The position numbers and the translations under genes are program-made. Of a stretch of DNA of 64,000 nucleotides, positions 19,043 to 27,149 are shown in pieces (position 1 is the stretch's first letter; every line of letters starts with the position of its first letter). The stretch covers positions 2,609,001-2,673,000 of the forward strand of contig NZ_CP088273.1 in the NCBI RefSeq assembly GCF_020731415.2, given 5' to 3'. The stretch is from Phyllobacterium sp. T1293. Lineage in GTDB: Bacteria > Pseudomonadota > Alphaproteobacteria > Rhizobiales > Rhizobiaceae. Below the pieces are notes generated by a model, which saw only the letters and a list, made by a program, of their open reading frames with translations, did not search any database and was not told where the DNA came from.

Positions 19043-20503
19043 ATGAGTGATTATCTTCCTGCCTATTGGCCCCAGATATTCTTTGTTCTTTCCATCGTCC
19101 TTGGCGTTCCCGCCGCGGTCCACGCGACTATGACGAAGGAAGAAGTGCGCGCGGCCATTGGATGGGTCGGCGTTATCATTCTCTCGCCCGTTATCGGCGC
19201 AGTTATTTATGCGGTTGCCGGCATCAACCGGATCAGACGCTCCTCCATCACCTCGCAGCGCGCCTTCCTGCACGAAATCGGTCAGGACCATCTCATGCGC
19301 TTCGATGCAAATGAGAAGAACGTGCTTGATCATTTCGAGAAGCGCTTTGCGGCGATGAAAACGCTGGGAGACCGTGTGAGCCGCTGCCGTCTGACCACCG
19401 GCAACAACATCACCATGCTGCAAAGTGGTGATGAAGCCTACCGCGCGATGCTGGAGCACATCAACAATGCCAAACGCAGCATCCTTGTTGAAACCTATAT
19501 CTTTGACCGGGACAAGATCGGCCTGCGATTGGCCGATGCGCTGATTGCCGCCGTTAAACGCGGTGTCGAGGTCCGGGTTCTCATTGATGCGGTCGGCGCG
19601 CGCTACTCAATCCCGAGCATTGTTGGTTATCTGCAAAAGAACAATGTGCGCACCGATGTGTTTAACGGCAACATCATTATCGGCCTGCGCCTGCCCTATG
19701 CGAACCTTCGAACCCACCGCAAGATCCTGATTGTCGATGGCACCACGGCCTTCACCGGCGGCATGAATATTCGGGCGGGGTTTTCCGCGGAAATCGTCGG
19801 GGAGGACAATGCGCGCGATACACATTTCAGCCTGACCGGGCCCATTGTCACCGACCTCTTCCACATCGCTTCGGAAGACTGGCGCTTCACCACGAGCGAA
19901 CAATTGGCTGGCGAGCCATGGCTCATCACATCGCCGGATACCCATGCGGGCGATCCTGTGTTCATCCGCGCGGTTCCATCGGGACCCGACAGAAGCGTGG
20001 AAGCCAATCACCGCATGCTGATGGGCGCGTTCTCGGTGGCGCAAAGCCATATCCGCATCATGTCACCGTATTTCCTGCCTGACCGCGAATTGATCAGCGC
20101 ACTGGTAACGGCGGCAAGGCGGGGTGTTGAAGTCGATATTGTTATTCCTGCCGTCAACAATCTGAAACTCGTCGACCGCGCCATGACCGCGCAATTCGAC
20201 CAGATATTGAACAGTCACTGCCGTATCTGGCGCGCCAGCGGCAATTTTAATCATTCCAAGCTGCTGGCTATCGATGGTCAGTGGGCCTATGTGGGCTCAT
20301 CCAATCTCGACCCGCGCTCGCTGCGCCTCAATTTCGAGGTCGATCTTGAAATCATGAATGCAGAATTTGCCACCAAAGTGGAAGCGCTCATTGATACCGC
20401 CATGCAATCGGCAAAACCGGTTCTGCTGCAAAGCCTGCGCGCCCGCTCTTTCTGGGTGCGGCTGCTTGACCGGATTATCTGGCTAGGCTCGCCCTATCTC
20501 TGA
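19043..20503 (+). CDS. cls: Cardiolipin synthase
   Basis: 486 aa, phospholipase D superfamily with two HKD motifs: His225/Lys227/Asp232 in HRKILIVDG and His404/Lys406/Asp411 in HSKLLAIDGQ. Two N-terminal membrane helices (residues about 10-30 and 40-60) match the ClsA type, which condenses two phosphatidylglycerol molecules. The start lies just after the histidine kinase gene. The 3' end overlaps the convergent EEP-fold gene by 29 bases. Confidence 0.94.
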   Translation: MSDYLPAYWPQIFFVLSIVLGVPAAVHATMTKEEVRAAIGWVGVIILSPVIGAVIYAVAGINRIRRSSITSQRAFLHEIGQDHLMRFDANEKNVLDHFEKRFAAMKTLGDRVSRCRLTTGNNITMLQSGDEAYRAMLEHINNAKRSILVETYIFDRDKIGLRLADALIAAVKRGVEVRVLIDAVGARYSIPSIVGYLQKNNVRTDVFNGNIIIGLRLPYANLRTHRKILIVDGTTAFTGGMNIRAGFSAEIVGEDNARDTHFSLTGPIVTDLFHIASEDWRFTTSEQLAGEPWLITSPDTHAGDPVFIRAVPSGPDRSVEANHRMLMGAFSVAQSHIRIMSPYFLPDRELISALVTAARRGVEVDIVIPAVNNLKLVDRAMTAQFDQILNSHCRIWRASGNFNHSKLLAIDGQWAYVGSSNLDPRSLRLNFEVDLEIMNAEFATKVEALIDTAMQSAKPVLLQSLRARSFWVRLLDRIIWLGSPYL

Positions 20504-21338
20504 TTTCGACCGTTTCCGCCAGTGCGCCTTTGAGATCGACATAGGCCTTGATCGGCAGATGATCGGAGGCAACGCGGGCAAGCGGGGTGTCATGCACTTC
20601 GATGCCAGTCACCAGACTGTGCGGATGGCCAAGCACCCGGTCCAACGCCAGAACCGGAAAGCGCGAAGGGAAACTCGGCACCGCATTTTTCATCGGATCA
20701 AACACCGGATGCAGGAAATGCAGCGACGAGCCTTTGCCGACACGCCATTCATTCAAATCACCAAGCAACAGCGTTGGGCGGGACGGATCGGCATGGACGG
20801 CGTTGAGAATAGCTTCCGATTGCTGCATGCGGGAATGGCGTAAAAGCCCGAGATGCGCCGCGATGATGCGCAAGGGACCCGCTTCGAGATCAAGATCAAC
20901 GACGAGCGCACCGCGTGGCTCAAGCCCCGGAAGCTTCAACTGCTGTACCCGCCGCACAACACCTTCACGGAAGAGCAGCAGGTTGCCGTGCCAGCCATGT
21001 CCTTTGGGATAAAGCGAGGCAACACGAACCGGTACGAGATTGTTCTCGCGCTCCAGCCTGTCGAGATCAAGAAGACCTGATCGTTCCCCGAAGCGCTTGT
21101 CGGCCTCCTGAACCGCGACCACATCCGCATCGAGTTCACCGATAACGTGGGCAATGCGATCCGGATCGAATTTCTTGTCGATGCCAACGCATTTATGCAC
21201 ATTGTAGGACGCGATGACCGTATCGTTTCGCACGACCTTGGTCACACCCGTGGGGCGCTTGTTACGGTTCTTGACCGCCGCGAGGATGCTGGCTGAGACA
21301 CTGGGTCTTGAATGCCGCATTGGCTTCTTGCTGTCCAT
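20475..21338 (-). CDS. Endonuclease/exonuclease/phosphatase-fold hydrolase
   Basis: About 287 aa from the chosen ATG (others lie 13 codons upstream and 6 downstream). EEP-fold signatures: IASYNVHKCVG at the first strand, VVAVQEADKRFG with the metal-binding Glu, LLLGDLNEWR with the catalytic Asp-Asn, and VASDHLPIKAYVDL with the terminal Asp-His. This fold covers DNases, sphingomyelinases and inositol phosphatases; the substrate here is unknown. Association with a cardiolipin synthase recalls the clsB-ybhP pairing of enterobacteria, which would favour a lipid-linked role, but this is inference. Confidence 0.85.
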   Translation of the reverse strand: MDSKKPMRHSRPSVSASILAAVKNRNKRPTGVTKVVRNDTVIASYNVHKCVGIDKKFDPDRIAHVIGELDADVVAVQEADKRFGERSGLLDLDRLERENNLVPVRVASLYPKGHGWHGNLLLFREGVVRRVQQLKLPGLEPRGALVVDLDLEAGPLRIIAAHLGLLRHSRMQQSEAILNAVHADPSRPTLLLGDLNEWRVGKGSSLHFLHPVFDPMKNAVPSFPSRFPVLALDRVLGHPHSLVTGIEVHDTPLARVASDHLPIKAYVDLKGALAETVEIRDRASLAR

Positions 21339-21406
21339 CCATAAGAGATATGTCGGGAATGATGGAATGGCAAGCAAATGCAGCGATCAGCTTCTATTGA
21401 AATATT

Positions 21407-22690
21407 TCACACCCGGTTTCCGACGAAATGCGCCAGTTGCGCCCCTACCTCGTAATAGCCTTCGCGCAAGGTACGCAAACCTTCTTCTTTTGGCTTGGTG
21501 ACCGGCAATGGCAGATCCGCGTCGGATAGCTTTCCAACAATATGTTCGGCCAATACCCGGCCAAATACTGTTCCCGGAGCGATGCCCCGGCCATTATAAC
21601 CACTGAAGCTGATGATCTTTGGCGCGAGTGTGTGGAAACGCGGCAGGTTGTCATTGGTCATGCCGATTTGGCCGTACCAGCCGGCTTCAAAGGTGACATC
21701 CTTGATTTGCGGAAACAGCTTGCGGATGGAGCGCGCGGCCCATGCCTTGTGAACGGCCATCCCCGTGCCGCGCAGCGCACCAACACTGCCAAAAACCAGA
21801 CGGCCGCGTTGATCCATACGGAAGGAACTCAATATATCCTTGGTATCCCAGCCGCCCTGCCTTTCGGGGAGAACGGTGTTGCGCACCTCTTCGGGAAGCG
21901 GTGTGGTGGCAAAATTGAAATAGGGCAGATGCAGGATTTCGGCTCGCAGCTCAGGCCATGGCGATGTCGTATAGGCATTGGTCGCCACGACAACCCATTC
22001 AGCAGAAACGGTTCCATTGGGTGTATTGACGATCCAGCGATCGCCGGAGCGGGTGGTGGAGGTGACAGGTGTTCCCGTATAAACAGCAACACCAGCGCCT
22101 ATCGCCGCAGTCGCAAGACCGCGCACATAGGCGAGCGGCTGGATCGTACCGGCGCGATTGTCGAGCAATGAGGCGGCATAGGCTTTCGAGCCAACCTTTT
22201 GCGCCGTTTCTTCAGCACCGAGCAATCGAACAGCTGCACCGCGTGCCTGCCATTGCGCCGCCCGCTGCTCCAGTTGCTTCACACCGCTTTTGCCAACGGC
22301 GCAGTGCAAGGTTCCGTTGCGTTCAAGCTCACAGGCGATCTTGTGTTTATCGACAAGGTTGAACACCGATTGCGGCGCATTACCAAGCAATTCCAGCAGG
22401 CGTTCCCCATGCACCTGCCCCAGCACCTCAGGCAGATCATTGGGCATCACCCACATGCCTGCATTCACCAGACCGACATTGCGGCCTGACCCGCCATAAC
22501 CGATTTCGACAGCATCGAGAACGGCAACCGTTGTGCCTGTCTCGGCCAGATGCAACGCCGCGGACAGACCGGTGAAACCGGCACCGATGACAGCAACGTC
22601 AACGGATATATCCCCGCGCAACTTTTGCGTTGCGGGCGCTGGTGGCGCCGTCTTTTCCCAGAGGCCATGGGAGCGTTCATCATTCAGCAT
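21407..22690 (-). CDS. FAD-dependent amine oxidase, probable L-pipecolate oxidase (AmaA-like)
   Basis: 427 aa from MLNDERSHGLWEKT. The dinucleotide fold DVAVIGAGFTGLSAALHLAE is at about residues 30-50 and GYGGSGRNVGLVNAG is the DAO-family flavin-contact segment. The C-terminal SFSGYNGRGIAPGTVFG is typical of the DadA/PuuB/AmaA group. On domains alone it could oxidise gamma-glutamylputrescine, sarcosine or pipecolate. The neighbouring HglS and aminoadipate semialdehyde dehydrogenase genes favour oxidation of L-pipecolate to piperideine-6-carboxylate in D-lysine breakdown. Same strand as the LysR gene upstream. Confidence 0.8.
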   Translation of the reverse strand: MLNDERSHGLWEKTAPPAPATQKLRGDISVDVAVIGAGFTGLSAALHLAETGTTVAVLDAVEIGYGGSGRNVGLVNAGMWVMPNDLPEVLGQVHGERLLELLGNAPQSVFNLVDKHKIACELERNGTLHCAVGKSGVKQLEQRAAQWQARGAAVRLLGAEETAQKVGSKAYAASLLDNRAGTIQPLAYVRGLATAAIGAGVAVYTGTPVTSTTRSGDRWIVNTPNGTVSAEWVVVATNAYTTSPWPELRAEILHLPYFNFATTPLPEEVRNTVLPERQGGWDTKDILSSFRMDQRGRLVFGSVGALRGTGMAVHKAWAARSIRKLFPQIKDVTFEAGWYGQIGMTNDNLPRFHTLAPKIISFSGYNGRGIAPGTVFGRVLAEHIVGKLSDADLPLPVTKPKEEGLRTLREGYYEVGAQLAHFVGNRV

Positions 22691-22826
22691 GGGGTCACCG
22701 TCAGGTCGGTCCGGAATTACCGGCAATCTTGCAAAGACTCGAAGTCAATTCTGCTTATAAGCCGCGTTTTTGGCAACGGAAGTGAAATTCCTCGAACAGG
22801 TGATGCGGGAAATGAATGATCTCGGT

Positions 22827-23732
22827 TTATTGCCGTTCGCTGACCTGATCCGCGATCCAGCCAAAGAAGCTTTGGGCCATGGGATTCTCTTTCTTGTGGT
22901 CTGGCACCACAAGATAATAGCTGTTCTCCGTCATCAACGGCTGATCAAACAACACCTGCAAACGGCCAGATGCCAGCTCATGCTCAATCAGATAACGCGG
23001 CACGAGGGCAAATCCCAATCCGGCCAGCACAGCTTCAATCACCATGGAAAAATGCTCGAAACGATGCCCCTTATAGGGGCTGACCCCGTCCGCCTGTACT
23101 GACTCAAACCAATCAGCCCAGGCTTTTGGCCGCGTCGACAGATGCAGAAGAGGTGCCGAGTTCGCAAGCTCCACGGGTGTGGCCACAGGATTGGCCGCCA
23201 ACAGCTCCGGGCTGCCGACAGGGACGATCATTTCACTGCACAGATAGGTGCATGTGGCATGAGCCCAGACCGGTTGGCCATAATGGATCGCCAGATCAAA
23301 CGGTTCTTCTTCAAAATCAAAGGGCTGCGAACGCGAAGCCACGCTCAACGCCATATCAGGATAGAGCCGCAGGAAATCCGGCAGGCGTGGCATGAGCCAG
23401 CGGCTGCCGAATGTCGGCAAGGTCGCAATACTCAGCGATGATGCTGACTGTGACGCTGCCATTGCGCGCAGCATTGTTTCTTCGGTGAGCCCAAGGAGAC
23501 GGCGCACCTCCGGCAGAAACTTTTGTCCGGCATCGGACAGCACTACCCTTTGCCTGATACGCTCAAAAAGCAGCACGCCGATCTGGCTTTCCAGTTCGCT
23601 CATCTGACGGCTGACCGCACTCTGGGTCAGGTTCAGCTCCTTGGCGGCCTGCGTGAAGCTGCCATGGCGGGCGGCGCACTCGAAGGTTTGCAGGATATCG
23701 ATGTCCGGGATCAGACGGCGGCTTAACTTCAT
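22827..23732 (-). CDS. LysR-type regulator (GcvA-like)
   Basis: 301 aa. The N-terminal winged HTH (residues about 10-68) reads FECAARHGSFTQAAKELN then TQSAVSRQMSELE, and the PBP2 effector domain follows from about residue 95 with LSIATLPTFGSRWLMPRL, the GcvA subgroup pattern. It lies between the FAD oxidase and the divergent hglS-amaB pair, the classical position for a LysR activator of both units. The inducer is probably a lysine-pathway intermediate (inference). A second GcvA-like LysR is at 48.3 kb with similar motifs. Confidence 0.9.
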   Translation of the reverse strand: MKLSRRLIPDIDILQTFECAARHGSFTQAAKELNLTQSAVSRQMSELESQIGVLLFERIRQRVVLSDAGQKFLPEVRRLLGLTEETMLRAMAASQSASSLSIATLPTFGSRWLMPRLPDFLRLYPDMALSVASRSQPFDFEEEPFDLAIHYGQPVWAHATCTYLCSEMIVPVGSPELLAANPVATPVELANSAPLLHLSTRPKAWADWFESVQADGVSPYKGHRFEHFSMVIEAVLAGLGFALVPRYLIEHELASGRLQVLFDQPLMTENSYYLVVPDHKKENPMAQSFFGWIADQVSERQ

Positions 23733-23856
23733 TCTTATCTCGCATCAACCTAGTTCAAATCATCGCAATCTTTGGCGATATCACCACTCTATAATCCAGA
23801 TTGAGCATGACAGCGATAGTTTTCGCCGTCGCAGCAACAACGCGGAATGAGACACG

Positions 23857-25260
23857 ATGAAATCAGGCACGTTTACGTCAACTGACGTGATCAGGGCGTC
23901 CTTTTCGGCCGCCATGTCATCCATGTACCGGACTGAGGTTCCAGCCTATGGCACGCTGATGTCACTGGTCGCCGAAGTGAACAGCAAAACGCTCGCAGCA
24001 TCACCAGACCTGAAGGATCAGCTGCAGGAAACCGATACGCTCGACCGTATCTCAGAAGAACGCCATGGCGCGATCCGCGTCGGCACTCCGGAAGAACTCT
24101 CCATGCTGCGCCGGGTCTTTGCCGTGATGGGCATGTATCCCGTTGGCTATTATGATTTGAGCGAAGCTGGTGTTCCCGTTCATTCCACCGCTTTCCGTCC
24201 CGTGGGCGATGCGGCACTGAAGATCAATCCGTTCCGGGTTTTCACATCCCTGCTGCGCCTCAACCTTATCGGCGATGCCACCTTGCGCAAAAAGGCGCGC
24301 GCTGTGCTTGCCGCTCGCCAGATTTTCACTGACAAGGCGATCGCTCTTGTCGAGAAGGCGGAAGCGCAGGGTGGCCTTGATGCCAAGGATGCCGAAACTT
24401 TCGTGAGTGAGATTCTCGAAACATTCCGCTGGCATGACCGGGCAAGCGTCAGTGGGACGCTTTATCAGCGCCTGCACGATGCCCACCGGTTGATCGCCGA
24501 TGTGGTTTCCTTCAAGGGACCGCACATCAACCACCTGACACCGCGCACGCTCGATATTGATGCGGTACAGGACCTGATGCCCGAACATGGCATTTCGCCC
24601 AAGGCCGTCATCGAAGGCCCGCCCACCCGCGCCTGCCCCATTCTTTTGCGTCAGACATCCTTCAAGGCGCTGGAAGAAAATGTGTCTTTCCAGAATGCCG
24701 ATGGCACATGGGAAACCGGCTCGCATACGGCACGCTTCGGTGAAATCGAGCAACGTGGTATTGCACTGACGCCAAAAGGCCGGGCACTCTATGACAAGCT
24801 GCTGAACGATACCCGCAAGATCATTCGTCCGGCTGCCGACGGCTCCAATGCAAAAGCCTATATCGCCGCCCTGTCCGACAGGTTCAAAACATTCCCTGAT
24901 AATTGGGCTGATATTCGCCGCGATGGTCTCGGCTATTTCCGCTATTCCGTGGTCGAGAGTTTCACCGGTCGCGTGACCTCACGTGATGCGTCGGATATTC
25001 AAGCGTTGATCGCGCTTGGAGCCGTACGGTTCGACCCCATCGTCTACGAGGATTTTCTCCCCGTCAGCGCGGCAGGTATTTTCCAGTCGAACCTTGGTGA
25101 TGAAGCCAGCCAGAAATTTGTCGCCAGCCCCAGCCAGCGCGAGTTTGAAAATGATCTCGGCACTGCTGTTCTTGACGAGTTTGCACATTATGCCGGGCTT
25201 GAACAAAGCTCCATCGAACAATGCCTGCAAGCACTGCGCCCCGCAGCACTTGCAAGTTGA
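23857..25260 (+). CDS. hglS: 2-oxoadipate dioxygenase/decarboxylase (HglS, DUF1338)
   Basis: 467 aa DUF1338 protein of the VOC-like metalloenzyme family. HglS converts 2-oxoadipate to D-2-hydroxyglutarate with O2, linking lysine catabolism to the TCA cycle. Metal-site candidates are visible: His70 in SEERHGAIRVG (with Arg74), His226 in GPHINHLTPRTLDID, and Glu296 in TARFGEIEQRG, close to the reported His/His/Glu triad. It is the first gene of a pair with the aldehyde dehydrogenase 88 bases downstream and diverges from the LysR gene. Confidence 0.88.
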   Translation: MKSGTFTSTDVIRASFSAAMSSMYRTEVPAYGTLMSLVAEVNSKTLAASPDLKDQLQETDTLDRISEERHGAIRVGTPEELSMLRRVFAVMGMYPVGYYDLSEAGVPVHSTAFRPVGDAALKINPFRVFTSLLRLNLIGDATLRKKARAVLAARQIFTDKAIALVEKAEAQGGLDAKDAETFVSEILETFRWHDRASVSGTLYQRLHDAHRLIADVVSFKGPHINHLTPRTLDIDAVQDLMPEHGISPKAVIEGPPTRACPILLRQTSFKALEENVSFQNADGTWETGSHTARFGEIEQRGIALTPKGRALYDKLLNDTRKIIRPAADGSNAKAYIAALSDRFKTFPDNWADIRRDGLGYFRYSVVESFTGRVTSRDASDIQALIALGAVRFDPIVYEDFLPVSAAGIFQSNLGDEASQKFVASPSQREFENDLGTAVLDEFAHYAGLEQSSIEQCLQALRPAALAS

Positions 25261-25348
25261 ACGCTCATTTGACCTTATGGCGGCCTCTCCGGCAAAAGTC
25301 CGGCTCTCGCCGCACGGTCAGACAAAAGATATGTAAAGGGAAGTCAAA

Positions 25349-26860
25349 ATGACGATTGCTCAAGACGTAAAAACACTCCTCGGAAAGCTTGGCGTAGCAG
25401 AGGCTGCCTATACTGGCGGCCAGATGGCTTCCTACAGCCCTGTTACCGGCGAGAAGATCGCCGATATCGCCGTTCATTCGGCTGGTGACACCGCAAAAGC
25501 CATTGAACAGGCTGACGCTGCATTCCGTGAATGGCGCCTTGTTCCTGCGCCAAAGCGCGGTGAACTCGTTCGCCTGTTTGGTGAAGAATTGCGCGCCCTG
25601 AAGACAGAACTTGGACGCCTCGTCTCGATTGAAGCCGGCAAGATTCCATCCGAAGGCCTCGGCGAAGTGCAGGAAATGATCGATATCTGCGATTTCGCCG
25701 TTGGCCTTTCCCGTCAGCTTTACGGCCTGACGATTGCAACCGAGCGTCCGGGGCATCGCATGATGGAAACCTGGCATCCCCTCGGTGTCGTTGGCGTCAT
25801 TTCCGCCTTCAACTTCCCCGTCGCCGTCTGGGCATGGAATACGACACTCGCTCTTGTTTGCGGCGATGCTGTTGTGTGGAAGCCATCGGAAAAGACACCG
25901 CTGACGGCCCTCGCCTGTCAGGCAATCTTTGACCGCGCCGTTGCCCGCTTTGGCGATGTGCCTGCTGGTCTGACCAAGACATTGATGGGCGACCGGACAA
26001 TCGGCGAAGCTCTGGTGGATCATCCAAAAGTCGCGCTCGTTTCGGCAACCGGTTCGACCCGTATGGGCCGTGAAGTTGGTCCGCGCCTTGCAAAACGTTT
26101 TGCCCGCTCGATCCTTGAGCTTGGCGGCAACAATGCCGGTATTGTCTGCCCGTCCGCTGATCTCGACATGGCCCTGCGCGCCATTGCTTTTGGTGCCATG
26201 GGAACCGCCGGTCAGCGCTGCACCACCCTGCGCCGTCTCTTCGTGCATGAAAGCGTTTACGACACGCTCGTTCCACGCCTGAAGAAGGCCTATGAAAGCG
26301 TTTCCGTCGGTAGCCCGATCGAGACATCGGCACTGGTCGGCCCATTGATCGACAAGGCAGCCTTCGACAATATGCAGAAGTCCGTAAAAGAAGCTGTTGC
26401 CCATGGCGGCAAGGTAACTGGCGGTGCGCGGATCGATACGGCGCACCCGAATGCCTATTACGTTCGCCCGGCTCTTGTTGAAATGCCCGAGCAGGCCGGT
26501 CCCGTGACCGAAGAGACCTTTGCGCCCATCCTTTATGTGATGAAATATAGCGACTTCGACAAGGCGATTGCCGATCACAACGCTGTTGGTGCGGGCCTGT
26601 CCTCCTCCATTTTCACCCTCGACCTGCAGGAAGCTGAACGTTTCCTTAGCGCCGATGGCTCGGACTGCGGCATTGCCAATGTCAATATCGGCACATCAGG
26701 CGCTGAAATCGGCGGCGCATTTGGCGGCGAGAAGGAAACCGGCGGCGGGCGTGAATCCGGCTCGGATGCATGGAAGGCCTATATGCGCCGTGCAACCAAC
26801 ACGGTGAATTATTCCAAGGCACTGCCTTTGGCTCAGGGCGTTTCCTTCGACATCGATTGA
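25349..26860 (+). CDS. amaB: L-aminoadipate-semialdehyde dehydrogenase (ALDH7 type, AmaB)
   Basis: 503 aa aldehyde dehydrogenase. The catalytic Cys291 is in GTAGQRCTTLRR and the general base Glu257 in ILELGGNNAG; the ISAFNFPVAVWAWN cofactor segment and the EIGGAFGGEKETGGGRESG tail loop are characteristic of the ALDH7/antiquitin group. It oxidises 2-aminoadipate 6-semialdehyde to 2-aminoadipate, two steps before HglS in lysine catabolism. A strong terminator follows 22 bases after the stop, closing the hglS-amaB operon. Confidence 0.9.
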   Translation: MTIAQDVKTLLGKLGVAEAAYTGGQMASYSPVTGEKIADIAVHSAGDTAKAIEQADAAFREWRLVPAPKRGELVRLFGEELRALKTELGRLVSIEAGKIPSEGLGEVQEMIDICDFAVGLSRQLYGLTIATERPGHRMMETWHPLGVVGVISAFNFPVAVWAWNTTLALVCGDAVVWKPSEKTPLTALACQAIFDRAVARFGDVPAGLTKTLMGDRTIGEALVDHPKVALVSATGSTRMGREVGPRLAKRFARSILELGGNNAGIVCPSADLDMALRAIAFGAMGTAGQRCTTLRRLFVHESVYDTLVPRLKKAYESVSVGSPIETSALVGPLIDKAAFDNMQKSVKEAVAHGGKVTGGARIDTAHPNAYYVRPALVEMPEQAGPVTEETFAPILYVMKYSDFDKAIADHNAVGAGLSSSIFTLDLQEAERFLSADGSDCGIANVNIGTSGAEIGGAFGGEKETGGGRESGSDAWKAYMRRATNTVNYSKALPLAQGVSFDID

Positions 26861-26881
26861 TACTCTGACCACTTCCATTCA

Positions 26882-26913
26882 AGCCCTCGGTCTCTGCGGA
26901 CCGGGGGCTTTTT
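26882..26913 (+). terminator. Rho-independent terminator after amaB
   Basis: An 11-bp stem (26882-26892 with 26899-26909, one G-T wobble), a 6-base loop and a run of five T. The region from here to 27149 (about 235 bases) contains no gene; it is AT-richer and probably holds the promoter of the MHYT protein. Confidence 0.9.
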
Positions 26914-27149
26914 ATTGCCCTGATGGCAGCGCCAGCTCGAAGATAATTACAATTTTATACTTTACCGAATTCCTACGTATTCAGTTTGCTTAAAGCCTTC
27001 TGTGAATTGTTTCATTTTTGTTTACTTCGTTCTCATCCTCACCGTTCCAAATCACTTCAAACTCACGAATAAAATACTTCTTAAGTCCGGCTTAAGACAA
27101 AGAAACACAGTGTTGTTGAAGAAAAGAATACAGGACAGGGAACAAAAAT

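Noticed and set aside
25265..26578. A 437-codon frame on the minus strand.
   Set aside because: It is antisense to the whole of the aldehyde dehydrogenase gene, with low-complexity, non-globular content; the sense gene has all motifs.
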